DNA from: Spirosoma rigui
Lineage (GTDB): Bacteria > Bacteroidota > Bacteroidia > Cytophagales > Spirosomataceae
Direction: 5' to 3'
Assembly (NCBI RefSeq): GCF_002067135.1
Contig: NZ_CP020105.1
Span: forward strand, 1,302,001 to 1,366,000
Length of the DNA stretch: 64,000 nt
Shown: piece after piece, positions 55,003 to 63,001 of the stretch
How positions within the stretch are numbered: position 1 is the stretch's first letter
How the letters are laid out: the number at the start of each line of letters is the position of its first letter
Position numbers and translations under genes: made by a program
Notes under the pieces: model-generated
Database searches by the model: none
Seen by the model: the letters and a program-made list of their open reading frames with translations, nothing else
Told to the model about the DNA's origin: nothing

Positions 55003-55944
55003 TCAGTTTAAGGCCTGTGCAATTTTTGTGTACGCATTGGATTCGACCTGGCGAATGGCCAGGCTAATCATATTTTTGATCGCCAGGGGCGATGAGATGC
55101 CATGGGCAATAATTACATTTCCGTTGACGCCAAGAATGGGACTGCCGCCTACCGATTCGTAATTTGTTTTGTCGAGGAATTCGTCCTGAATACCACGCTG
55201 CGCTGCTACGTTGTAAAATGATTCACCGAGCTTGAACATGGTATTGCCGGTGAACCCGTCGGTAACGATCACATCGGCCTCACCGGCGAAGAAATCGCCC
55301 CCTTCAATATTGCCAATGAAGTTGATCCGCCGGTTCTCCTTCAAAAGCTGATGGGCGGCCTGAGCTACTAAAGAGCCTTTCTGCTCTTCCGAGCCAATAT
55401 TCATCAGGGCCACCCGGGGCCGTTCGATACCGAAGGTATACTGGGCATAGATTGAACCTATCTCCCCAAACTGCGCCATCATCTCGGGCTTGCAATCGGC
55501 ATTGGCGCCAATGTCGAGCATTACCGCATGGCCACCCGTGAGCTGAGGAACGAATCCCGCAATGCAGGGACGAAGAACGCCCTCGATGGACTTGATGCTG
55601 AACAGGGCACCCACGTGCATGGCACCCGTATTGCCGGCACTGCAAAAGGCATTGACGTTTCCTTCCTTCAAAAGTTTAAACCCAACTCCAATGCTGGAAT
55701 TGGGTTTCTGGGATAATGCTTTGGTTGGGTGTTCACTCATCTCGATGACATCGTCAGCGTTAACGAGTTCGATATTGGCGGCTGATTCTGCACCATGCGT
55801 TTCGAGCAATGCCTGAATTGTAGACTGCTTGCCAATCAGCACAATAGTCACCTTTTCCGGCACCTCGGCAGCAGCCATCAAAACGCCCTCTACAATCGCA
55901 TCGGGGGCAAAATCACCGCCCATAGCGTCCACTGCAATTCTCAT
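55003..55944 (-). CDS. plsX: Phosphate acyltransferase PlsX
   Basis: A 313-residue soluble enzyme that makes acyl phosphate from acyl-ACP for phospholipid synthesis. [20 protein letters not shown] is the family start; [16 protein letters not shown] and [14 protein letters not shown] blocks follow, and [17 protein letters not shown] closes the core. Located between rpmF and fabH as usual. A terminator lies upstream of it, after rpmF, and a near-consensus TACTTTTTG at 55985-55993 on the minus strand may give it its own promoter. Confidence 0.95.
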   Translation of the reverse strand: MRIAVDAMGGDFAPDAIVEGVLMAAAEVPEKVTIVLIGKQSTIQALLETHGAESAANIELVNADDVIEMSEHPTKALSQKPNSSIGVGFKLLKEGNVNAFCSAGNTGAMHVGALFSIKSIEGVLRPCIAGFVPQLTGGHAVMLDIGANADCKPEMMAQFGEIGSIYAQYTFGIERPRVALMNIGSEEQKGSLVAQAAHQLLKENRRINFIGNIEGGDFFAGEADVIVTDGFTGNTMFKLGESFYNVAAQRGIQDEFLDKTNYESVGGSPILGVNGNVIIAHGISSPLAIKNMISLAIRQVESNAYTKIAQALN

Positions 55945-56021
55945 TGACTCTGTTTGTTCAACACCTTCCGACCACGCCGGACTGCAAAAAGTACGCGTAA
56001 AAATAGGAAGTAGTAGGCAAT

Positions 56022-56071
56022 AAAAAAGTATTTCGCGTCCATCTTCGGAAAGACGTCGACGAAATACTCTT
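56022..56071 (-). terminator. Terminator after rpmF, before plsX
   Basis: Nine-base perfect arms AGTATTTCG (56027-56035) and CGAAATACT (56060-56068) with inner CGTC/GACG pairing; on the minus strand the hairpin is followed by a run of six T. It begins 20 bases beyond rpmF. Part of the transcription from yceD-rpmF probably stops here. Confidence 0.8.
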
Positions 56072-56087
56072 TATAACCAGACGGGAA

Positions 56088-56282
56088 TTAGGCGGTCTTC
56101 GCGTAATTCTCAACGATCATTTGTCCTTTGTAGAACAGGTTACCCTCGAAAACGTGGGCATGATGGCGCTCGTGAACTTCGCCGGTCTGGGCGTCGGTCG
56201 AGAGGGTCACGGCCGTAGCCTTGTAGTGCGTTCTGCGCTTGTCGCGCCGGGTGCTGGAGTGGCGTCGTTTGGGGTGTGCCAT
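56088..56282 (-). CDS. rpmF: 50S ribosomal protein L32
   Basis: A 64-residue basic ribosomal protein, recognised by the start [22 protein letters not shown]. The C-terminal half has no Cys at all, so this is a zinc-free form, unlike the Cys-containing version in Bacteroides. It lies between yceD and plsX in the standard cluster. Its length is near normal. The 105 bases to yceD hold no gene. Confidence 0.95.
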   Translation of the reverse strand: MAHPKRRHSSTRRDKRRTHYKATAVTLSTDAQTGEVHERHHAHVFEGNLFYKGQMIVENYAKTA

Positions 56283-56388
56283 ATCAGTTTTAAGTCCTAA
56301 AGTTGTATAGTCGTAAATGTATACCGCAGGGTAGCTATCGGGTAAGAAACAAACCTGTCTCTGTCGCCAACGGGCACTGCAGCGTGCT

Positions 56389-56946
56389 TCAATTGTTATT
56401 CAAATTGCGCAGCGCATCCCACCGTGGGTCCGTCGCCGGCTTTTCATTCTCTTCATCCTCGTCATCCATAACGGGACCCGAACTATAAATCAGCTTTATG
56501 TTCGACTCGTCGTCCTGGTCGTCCTGCTCCTCTTCGTCCCGGAACCGGGGGTGAAGCCGTTTCATGGGCAAGGACAGGCTGATAAACTCAAAAATGTAAC
56601 GGGCTACGTTGACCGTGGCCGTGTTCCGTTCAATGAGTTCGATCTCGTCGCTCAGCTCTTCGTTGTGATCACCGAACTTGAGCAGCATCATTTGCCGGGT
56701 ATCTACTGGCTCATCGTATTCGTCGAGGCTACGGTCGCAGATCTGCTCTACAGTGCCAACGATGTGAAAATCCAGCCGGATCATCGTTTCTGACTTGTCG
56801 AGCACCACGTGCGTTTGAACGTTGCCTTTGCGAATCAACTCCTGCTCCAGCGCGGCAAAAAACGCATCGTCCGACGTGAAGTCGTACTCATAGCGTTTAT
56901 TCTCAAGCCCGACAATGTTTATGTCGTATGCGCGTAGTGCGTTCAC
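56389..56946 (-). CDS. DUF177/YceD family protein
   Basis: A 185-residue acidic protein linked to 23S rRNA or L32 synthesis. [21 protein letters not shown] contains the family's central block, here with one Cys only. The C-terminal end is strongly acidic ([12 protein letters not shown]). It starts with GTG (56944-56946) and has a strong ribosome-binding site AGGAGG seven bases before it, which decides the start and is unusual in Bacteroidota. It leads the yceD-rpmF-plsX-fabH order. Confidence 0.9.
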   Translation of the reverse strand: MNALRAYDINIVGLENKRYEYDFTSDDAFFAALEQELIRKGNVQTHVVLDKSETMIRLDFHIVGTVEQICDRSLDEYDEPVDTRQMMLLKFGDHNEELSDEIELIERNTATVNVARYIFEFISLSLPMKRLHPRFRDEEEQDDQDDESNIKLIYSSGPVMDDEDEENEKPATDPRWDALRNLNNN

Positions 56947-56951
56947 AGTAT

Positions 56952-56959
56952 CTCCTCCT
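56952..56959 (-). promoter_or_regulatory. Strong Shine-Dalgarno of the yceD gene
   Basis: AGGAGGAG on the minus strand, five to seven bases before the GTG start. Strong Shine-Dalgarno sites are rare in Bacteroidota genes, and the combination with a GTG start is notable. Confidence 0.8.
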
Positions 56960-56973
56960 CAAAAATAAGACCG

Positions 56974-56981
56974 CAAAGGTA
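56974..56981 (-). promoter_or_regulatory. Consensus -7 element TACCTTTG of the yceD-rpmF operon
   Basis: Exact TANNTTTG match on the minus strand; the predicted start near 56967 leaves about 21 bases of leader containing the Shine-Dalgarno sequence. No clear TTTG at -33. Confidence 0.65.
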
Positions 56982-57129
56982 CGAAACGTTTGTCAATCAG
57001 GAAAGTGGTGTGCAAAAAAGAGTTTTCGTTTGTCGCCAGGTCCGGGGGCGGCAGGGGGGCGTCTAACATAAGTAGTGATTCACTGGTTTACTTCCTCAAA
57101 CTCCATCATTCATCTCTCGTATATATAAC

Positions 57130-57879
57130 ATGTATCGTACGTCTACCCGGCTTCTGCTGTCCGGCGTTCTGCTCGCGGCATCCATGGCGCTCGCGGCTGC
57201 CCAGGGAGGCCGGCAGCCGTTTGAAGAGCCCGCAGCGCGCCAGCCCGGAATTTATTTTCCCCAGGCGCCCCGTCCCGGTGAATGGCGTAAGTCATTAGGG
57301 CTAATTTTTACATCAACGCCCCCCGAACTGACCGAAGAAGTCAGGCTGAGCGTACCCGCCGTTGATTTTAACCTCCAGAAAGGGCTGTCTAAAAAGCTGT
57401 TCCTGGTTGGACGTGTACAAACACAGTTTGTACAAAGTAACGTAGGGCTTGGATTCCGGTGGGCCACACCCCTGAGCGATCGGATGTTTTTCTCCGTTGG
57501 TGACGACATGACGGGCTGGTTTGGCTCGCTTCAGATAAAAGATGTCTTCAATAGCCAGGCCTACGGACTGCAGAATTTTCCGAATGCATCCCTTGGCTAC
57601 CGGTTAACAAAAGATCTGCAGCTGACCGTCCGGGGCGAGGGCATCCTGGACATGTACTACAAGTCGAAGGTCGGAACGCTGGCCGTTGTCGATAACAAGC
57701 TGTCGGCCAACGGACTGGCTCTCTCGTTTGTGCTGGAACAACCGTTTTACGGCAACCGGCACGTATCGCTGGGTATTCGGGCGGCCTACTCCAACTTCAA
57801 CTGGCAATTCTGGTCGCTCTATGATACGTTCGACCGCAATCTGTTTTACCCCCAGGTCATTTTTGGCTTTATTCTATGA
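57130..57879 (+). CDS. Putative outer-membrane protein, gene 1 of a three-gene operon
   Basis: A 249-residue exported protein with a signal peptide (about 1-24). The mature part has alternating amphipathic strands with Trp, Phe and Tyr (NVGLGFRWATPLSDRMFF, GFIL at the end), as in small beta barrels. I recognise no family. Its last codons overlap the start of the next gene (ATGA at 57876-57879), so translation is coupled. A role in lipid or phosphodiester handling is inferred from its neighbours only. Confidence 0.65.
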   Translation: MYRTSTRLLLSGVLLAASMALAAAQGGRQPFEEPAARQPGIYFPQAPRPGEWRKSLGLIFTSTPPELTEEVRLSVPAVDFNLQKGLSKKLFLVGRVQTQFVQSNVGLGFRWATPLSDRMFFSVGDDMTGWFGSLQIKDVFNSQAYGLQNFPNASLGYRLTKDLQLTVRGEGILDMYYKSKVGTLAVVDNKLSANGLALSFVLEQPFYGNRHVSLGIRAAYSNFNWQFWSLYDTFDRNLFYPQVIFGFIL

Positions 57880-59141
57880 GAGCGACTACTTACCTCGCAT
57901 TCAGTCTGCTGTTTTTGTGCTTCCTGGGTTGCCGGAAAGAGTATGAAGCGCCCATTCCGTATTTATTCGCCAACAAGGCGGGAGCCGGTCGATTCAATGC
58001 GCCCATCCGGCAGACCATGGACGGTGTTTACGGCGTTACCGACGGTTCCAGCCAGTTTGGTGAACAGGTGGCGTTGAAGTGGACCTACGTACTGGATGGG
58101 GCCGATACAACCCATTTTCTGTCGGTTTTTACGGGCACTAATGTCTGTTTTTTTAACCTCGAGGTAGAACCCGAGGCCGACACACTGGCGCTGAAAGGGT
58201 ACTGGCGCAAGCTGGTCAACACCGAAACGGGCCGTACGCAACTCGCCGTTCGGGTCAGGCGAAATGGCCGGTTACAGCGCTACTCGGGCAACCTGGCCAC
58301 GGGCGACACGCTGGTGCTGGATGGCCTGTATGGCACAAAAGATTCGGCACCATCGCAAAAGTTAACCTTTACCTACCGGCGTCCGCTTAACCCGAAACCC
58401 TTTGCTATTCTGGCCCACCGCAGTGGTGGCCGTACGTCAGACCTGCTGTCGGTGTCTGAAAACACAATCGAAATCATTAAGCTGGCGTCGCGGCTGGGGG
58501 CAACCGGGATTGAGATCGATGTTCGGTACACAAAGGACGGCGTTCCGATCCTGTACCATGACAATACACTCAACCTCCGGCTCATTCAGAAAAATGGGCT
58601 GGACGGGCCCATTGAGCAGTACACCTACAAGCAACTCCAGACCCTTGTGCGGCTGATCAACGGCGAGAAGATTCCTACGCTCGAAGAAGCGCTCGAAACC
58701 GTGCTGACCAACACAACGCTCAGCTTCGTCTGGCTCGATACCAAATACATTGGGCCAATGGACAAAGTACAGGCGATTCAGCAGAAGTTCCGGCAGCGGG
58801 CTCTTGCTGCCGGGCGCGATATACGCATCGTCATCGGGCTACCCACGCAGGAAGCCGTTGATTCGTATAATGCCCTAGCCGACAAATCAAACACCCCCAT
58901 CCTCTGCGAACTGGACACGGCTACAACCCGTAGTTTGAACGCCCGGATCTGGGCTCCTCGCTGGACCCTGGGCCCCCAAACGGAAGAGGTACTGGCCATG
59001 AAATCCGAAAACCGGACGGTATTTGTCTGGACGCTCGATGAGCCAAAGTTTATCGAACAGTTTATTGCCGAAGGGCGGTTTGACGGAATCCTGTCGAATT
59101 ACTCACCGGTTGTTGCCTACTATCACTACATCGGCCAATGA
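57876..59141 (+). CDS. Glycerophosphodiester phosphodiesterase lipoprotein
   Basis: A 421-residue lipoprotein (lipobox LCFLGC, Cys19). After a beta-rich N-terminal region (about 25-160) comes a GDPD TIM barrel: LAHRSGGRTSDLLSVSENT (His and Arg of the catalytic block), GIEIDVRYTKDGVPILYHDNTL (metal ligands) and FVWTLDEP at the end. It would cleave glycerophosphodiesters outside the inner membrane. Start ATG overlaps the preceding stop and its own stop overlaps the next ATG, so it sits in the middle of a coupled operon. The N-terminal extra domain is unusual for GDPD proteins. Confidence 0.88.
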   Translation: MRATTYLAFSLLFLCFLGCRKEYEAPIPYLFANKAGAGRFNAPIRQTMDGVYGVTDGSSQFGEQVALKWTYVLDGADTTHFLSVFTGTNVCFFNLEVEPEADTLALKGYWRKLVNTETGRTQLAVRVRRNGRLQRYSGNLATGDTLVLDGLYGTKDSAPSQKLTFTYRRPLNPKPFAILAHRSGGRTSDLLSVSENTIEIIKLASRLGATGIEIDVRYTKDGVPILYHDNTLNLRLIQKNGLDGPIEQYTYKQLQTLVRLINGEKIPTLEEALETVLTNTTLSFVWLDTKYIGPMDKVQAIQQKFRQRALAAGRDIRIVIGLPTQEAVDSYNALADKSNTPILCELDTATTRSLNARIWAPRWTLGPQTEEVLAMKSENRTVFVWTLDEPKFIEQFIAEGRFDGILSNYSPVVAYYHYIGQ

Positions 59142-59785
59142 TGCGAAGCATGAAAACGTTATACGCAAGCCTGCTGGTTGTCGTGCTGACCGGCCTGGGC
59201 AGCCGGGCACAGGCGCAAACCGATTCAACGGATACGAAACGGGGACCTTATACCGTAGTAATTACGGTTGGTGGTGGGTTGTCCTACTATCCCAAATACC
59301 TGGGGGTGCCGCCCACCCTGCAACAGCAAACCCTGAACCGGCTGGGTACGCCCGTTTCGCTACGGGCGATGTGGTACCCCGATCACCGGCTGCGACTGGG
59401 TCTGGAAACGGGTATTGTGCCCATGTACTCATACAAGGGTACGGCATCGGGTGAGCAGGCCCGGGTAGCCGTATCGGCCATTCCGGTACTGCTCGTTTTT
59501 TCCATGCCGCTGGCGTGGCTGAGCGGAACCGAGCGCAGTCTGGCCCGGCGGCTGGCCGTTTCGGGCGGGTCGGGGGCCTACATTCTCCGGTCGGACCTGG
59601 ATTATGCCGGTGCCGTCAATTCTAGCCGGCTTAGTGTCGGCTGGATGCTGGCTGGTTCCTACACGCAACCCATCAGCCGGCGGTTCCGCGTGGCTACTGA
59701 AGTGAAGTGGTATAATGTTACCGCTACCGAAGATGCCGCTTTCGCCGTACAACTTCAACTGGTTTGGCGGGCTTTTTCGTGGTAA
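59138..59785 (+). CDS. Putative outer-membrane barrel protein, gene 3 of the operon
   Basis: A 215-residue exported protein with a signal peptide (about 1-26). Strand-like segments with aromatic residues run to the C-terminal WRAFSW, as in porin-like barrels (RAMWYPDHRLRLGLETGI and RFRVATEVKWYN). I recognise no family. The start codon overlaps the GDPD stop (ATGA). Start ATG 59138 is directly followed by another ATG. Together with gene 1 it brackets the phosphodiesterase. Confidence 0.65.
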   Translation: MMRSMKTLYASLLVVVLTGLGSRAQAQTDSTDTKRGPYTVVITVGGGLSYYPKYLGVPPTLQQQTLNRLGTPVSLRAMWYPDHRLRLGLETGIVPMYSYKGTASGEQARVAVSAIPVLLVFSMPLAWLSGTERSLARRLAVSGGSGAYILRSDLDYAGAVNSSRLSVGWMLAGSYTQPISRRFRVATEVKWYNVTATEDAAFAVQLQLVWRAFSW

Positions 59786-59834
59786 AAAGTGTTACGTTGT
59801 AAGCCGGCCCCCGGTGTAATGTAATAACGTTAAT

Positions 59835-60710
59835 ATGATAGAAGATAAAGACAAGGCCGACATTCTGTTTTTGAGTGATACACAGGAGCCCATGTTTGTG
59901 GAGCGTCTGGTGTTGAGAACCCATCAGAACACAAAAGCGACAACAACGATTTTTGCCGAGATCCTTCGAATTCATCCCCCCGTCCTTTACTGGCTGGGCG
60001 ACATTGTTTCATTAGGGTTCCGGGATAACAAATGGCCCATTATTGATCGCTTTCTGGATAATTGCCGGAAGGTTGGTACGGCGGTTTACGCTATCATGGG
60101 TAACCATGATGTCATGGGGCGGCCCCGGAAAGGCGCCCGTAATTTCCAGCAGCGTTTTCCGGAACACGTGCACACGGGTTATGTACAGAAGACAGATGAG
60201 ATTGCGGTGGTTATGCTGAACTCCAACTTCAGCACGCTCTCCGTGGCTGATCTGGTCAAGCAGCAAACCTGGTACGAGCAGACGCTGGATGAACTGGATG
60301 CCGATCCGAGTGTGCGGGTCGTTATCGTGACCTGCCACCACGCACCTTATTCAAACAGCAAATTGGTCGGTTCGTCGAAGATGGTGCAGCAGCGATTCGT
60401 ACCTAATTATATCAAGTCAGAGAAGGCACGGCTGTTTATTACGGGCCACTCCCACGCGTTTGAGCGCTACGAGTTTGAAGGGAAGACCTTTCTGGTGATT
60501 GGTGGGGGCGGGGGACTGCGGCAACCGCTGAACACGTCGCCGAGCCGGTTGCCGGACCTGGCCACTGACTACAAACCCATGTTCCATTACCTGGCCGTTC
60601 GGCGCGAAGGGGATGGGCTAGTGCTTACGTCGTACTGCCTGAAAAAGGATTTTTCCGGTTTTGACATCGGCTACAAGTTTGAACTTCCGTCAACATCGGT
60701 AGCCTCTTGA
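59835..60710 (+). CDS. Metallophosphoesterase
   Basis: A 291-residue soluble enzyme of the calcineurin-like fold. IMGNHDVMG (residues near 93-101), TCHHAPYSN, and GHSHAFERYEF are metal ligand blocks; the first Asp block is LFLSDTQEPMF with a shortened DxH. There is no signal peptide, so it is cytoplasmic. It starts 49 bases after the operon above. Substrate unknown: phosphodiester, nucleotide or protein phosphate. Confidence 0.88.
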   Translation: MIEDKDKADILFLSDTQEPMFVERLVLRTHQNTKATTTIFAEILRIHPPVLYWLGDIVSLGFRDNKWPIIDRFLDNCRKVGTAVYAIMGNHDVMGRPRKGARNFQQRFPEHVHTGYVQKTDEIAVVMLNSNFSTLSVADLVKQQTWYEQTLDELDADPSVRVVIVTCHHAPYSNSKLVGSSKMVQQRFVPNYIKSEKARLFITGHSHAFERYEFEGKTFLVIGGGGGLRQPLNTSPSRLPDLATDYKPMFHYLAVRREGDGLVLTSYCLKKDFSGFDIGYKFELPSTSVAS

Positions 60711-60764
60711 TGCAGGTGCTGTGCTGACTTACAACGCTTTGTGCCTGATTGGGGTCCAGCCAGC

Positions 60765-61124
60765 ATGAAACGCTACATACCGGTTTGGGCACTCTGGCTG
60801 ATGCTACTCGGTTGCCATACTCAATCGATTGACCGGGCTATTTGCCAGGTAAAAAATCCGTTGACGGATCTGGACTGGCTACGGACGATTGTAGCCACCG
60901 AACAAACGCCTTACCTGCAAATAGAGCAGGGGGTGTACCAGAACCGCATTGTTTACGTGATAAGCCGCTGTGGACTTTGTTTCGCGGGTGGCATTGCTAC
61001 GATCTACGCCTGTGACGGGGCCGAGATCTGCCATTTCGGTACGTATATTCTCGACCCGCACCCTGACTGTAAAGCCATCAACGAACGGGAAATCACCAGC
61101 CGAAAGGTGCTGCTGACGCGTTAA
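60765..61124 (+). CDS. Small cysteine-rich lipoprotein
   Basis: A 119-residue protein with a lipobox (MLLGC, about residues 13-17). The mature part has a CGLCF motif and three more Cys, suggesting disulfides or a small metal site. I recognise no family. ATG 60765 is preferred; the earlier start adds eight residues. It follows the phosphoesterase by 54 bases and converges on the next gene. Confidence 0.6.
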   Translation: MKRYIPVWALWLMLLGCHTQSIDRAICQVKNPLTDLDWLRTIVATEQTPYLQIEQGVYQNRIVYVISRCGLCFAGGIATIYACDGAEICHFGTYILDPHPDCKAINEREITSRKVLLTR

Positions 61125-61148
61125 TCCAGCGTAAGGACGGGTTCAGCC

Positions 61149-61913
61149 CTAGTCTTCCGTTACGGTCCCTACACCCAGTTCAGTGAAGAGGGTTTGCCAG
61201 TACTGGGTTACGGCAGGGTTATTTTCCTTTACGGACGCATTGGGTTCGAAGGGCAGAATCATAGTAATGTCGGGCGAGCCGAGCGTGTATCGCTTTAGCT
61301 TTCCGGCATCAGCTTGGGCCCATGCTTCGGCCTCGGTGGTGCTCTTGGGCGGACGTACCTGGAAATCGCGCCGATCGCTTCCCTTTACACTTTCGACCAT
61401 GTCGCTCAGGTAATAGACTTTTACCGTTGCGCCCGTTTCGTTAGCCTTTTCAATAACGGGCAGGCTGGCCCAGATATCGGTTTCCTGATTCGATGAGCCG
61501 GCGTTCTGCGCTACCAGCTGTTGAAGCACCCGCTGCCGGATGGTGGCCTTCTCGCGGCTCAGCGCCAGCGTGAATTCAGTTTCGGCCGCTTCCCGATCGG
61601 TCGCACTTGACGCCGATACGTCCTCCATCTCGGTACGGGCCGTCAGGTTGAGGGCGCGGGCTTTGGCGGTATTTTCGTGGATGAAGTAGACCGCCAGTTT
61701 GTCACCTTTCTGTCGGATGTTCTCTTCGATAATGTCATTGATAGCCTGTTCGTATTTCTGTTTAACGAACGACTTATCGACGTTTACGCTGCGGGTTTTG
61801 TCCAGAAAGATCAGCGTGTAGGTCGGTTCGTCGGGGCGGGATTTGGGCTTGTCGCTGTCGGAAGAGCAGGCAAAAGCCGTCACTAAAAGGGCAAAAGCGA
61901 ATATACGTTTCAT
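61149..61913 (-). CDS. Lipoprotein with von Willebrand A-like domain
   Basis: A 254-residue lipoprotein (lipobox TAFAC, Cys16). TLIFLDKTRSVNVDKSFV has the form of a VWA MIDAS strand, here D-x-T-x-S instead of D-x-S-x-S, and VKVYYLSDMVES fits the later acidic strand. The middle is a long charged helical insertion. I recognise no named family. It is followed downstream on the same strand by an unknown exported protein whose start is about 1 kb away (upstream in transcription), so they may form an operon. Confidence 0.6.
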   Translation of the reverse strand: MKRIFAFALLVTAFACSSDSDKPKSRPDEPTYTLIFLDKTRSVNVDKSFVKQKYEQAINDIIEENIRQKGDKLAVYFIHENTAKARALNLTARTEMEDVSASSATDREAAETEFTLALSREKATIRQRVLQQLVAQNAGSSNQETDIWASLPVIEKANETGATVKVYYLSDMVESVKGSDRRDFQVRPPKSTTEAEAWAQADAGKLKRYTLGSPDITMILPFEPNASVKENNPAVTQYWQTLFTELGVGTVTED

Positions 61914-61953
61914 AAATTTATCGAACCCGCAAGGGTGAAGGAACCTGGCCGGC

Positions 61954-62922
61954 TCATCGGTTAATGAGCAACTCCCGGCGTAACGTGCTGTCGGCGGGGG
62001 CGTTATGGTTCCAGTAGTCAGATTGTATGGTTTTCTTTAGAACGGCCCGGGAGGTCAGAAGGTTGTCTTTGCTCTTATAGGTTTCTTCCCAGCCCACGAT
62101 TTTGTGCGGAAAAGCCGATTCAAAAACGATCATCAGCGTACGATCATCGGTAGGGTACTGAACGGTGTATGATTTGAGTAGCTTGCCCGGAAACAGTATT
62201 CCTTCATAATCACTCAGTTTCGTTTTAACCGGCAGCGGTTCCAGCCGCTTGTGCCGAAGCCGGGCTGCCATTGTACCCGAAATCAGCCGGGTTTCGCCAA
62301 CGGGTAGCTGGTCGGGTGCCAGCCGGATACGGTTCCAGAGCTCGTCCTCCAGCATGACCTTTTCCACTTCGTAGTCTTCGCTTACTTCGCTCTCGAAATA
62401 CGATTTACTATCGACATGGTAGGCATTAGTCGCGTAATTGAGTTGAAGGTAGCTATGTCCGCACCATTCCTGCGCTGATGTGCTGACTTTCAGGGTATTG
62501 GGAAATAGAGTCGGCTGGCTATTGCCGTGGCTGATGGGCGTGAACACCGATGTAAACAGTGAGTAGTCGTAGATGCCGGTCGTGAACTTCTTCGACAGAT
62601 TCGTTTTGAGAACCGGAACGGATTTATCGTGGCTCTCGGGCGTTTCTGCTTTCACCTGCTTGTCGGTCCGGAAGTCTTCGGTTACAAAAATCAATACGGC
62701 TTCGCCCGCGTTGAGCGACCCATATTGCGCCTGTTGAAGCGTGTAGCTGTTCAGTTCGGCTTTTCCCGCGAACCAGTAAGCCGCAAAGTTGGCGGGTGGG
62801 GGCGAAGCTGGTACGGTTGCCGACACGGGATTCTGGAAAATGGTTGCTTTCATCGCGAAAGCGAAAACGACGGCGATGGCCAGAACAATAAGCAAGAAGT
62901 TTTTTGTGATGGTTTGTTTCAT
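61954..62922 (-). CDS. Exported protein of unknown function, conserved in Bacteroidota (Maf-mislabelled type)
   Basis: A 322-residue protein with an N-terminal membrane segment (about 8-26). The mature part begins after a Pro-rich stretch and contains EWCGHSYLQLNYATNAYHV and the C-terminal block NHNAPADSTLRRELLINR. I recall similar Bacteroidota proteins annotated, without basis, as septum formation inhibitor Maf; there is no Maf motif here. Function unknown. ATG 62922 is preferred to the GTG two codons earlier. It precedes the VWA lipoprotein gene by 40 bases on the same strand. Confidence 0.7.
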   Translation of the reverse strand: MKQTITKNFLLIVLAIAVVFAFAMKATIFQNPVSATVPASPPPANFAAYWFAGKAELNSYTLQQAQYGSLNAGEAVLIFVTEDFRTDKQVKAETPESHDKSVPVLKTNLSKKFTTGIYDYSLFTSVFTPISHGNSQPTLFPNTLKVSTSAQEWCGHSYLQLNYATNAYHVDSKSYFESEVSEDYEVEKVMLEDELWNRIRLAPDQLPVGETRLISGTMAARLRHKRLEPLPVKTKLSDYEGILFPGKLLKSYTVQYPTDDRTLMIVFESAFPHKIVGWEETYKSKDNLLTSRAVLKKTIQSDYWNHNAPADSTLRRELLINR

Positions 62923-62941
62923 CGACACGCCAATTTTTCGT

Positions 62942-62949
62942 CAAATCTA
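62942..62949 (-). promoter_or_regulatory. Consensus -7 element TAGATTTG
   Basis: Exact TANNTTTG match on the minus strand. The predicted start near 62936 leaves a leader of about 14 bases for the gene at 61954-62922. The divergent gene at 63002 has a weaker candidate TATCTTGC near 62961-62968. Confidence 0.55.
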
Positions 62950-63001
62950 CTATCTAACTCTGTATCTTGCTGGAAGACTTTATTTTGTAACACCGGTAAC
63001 T

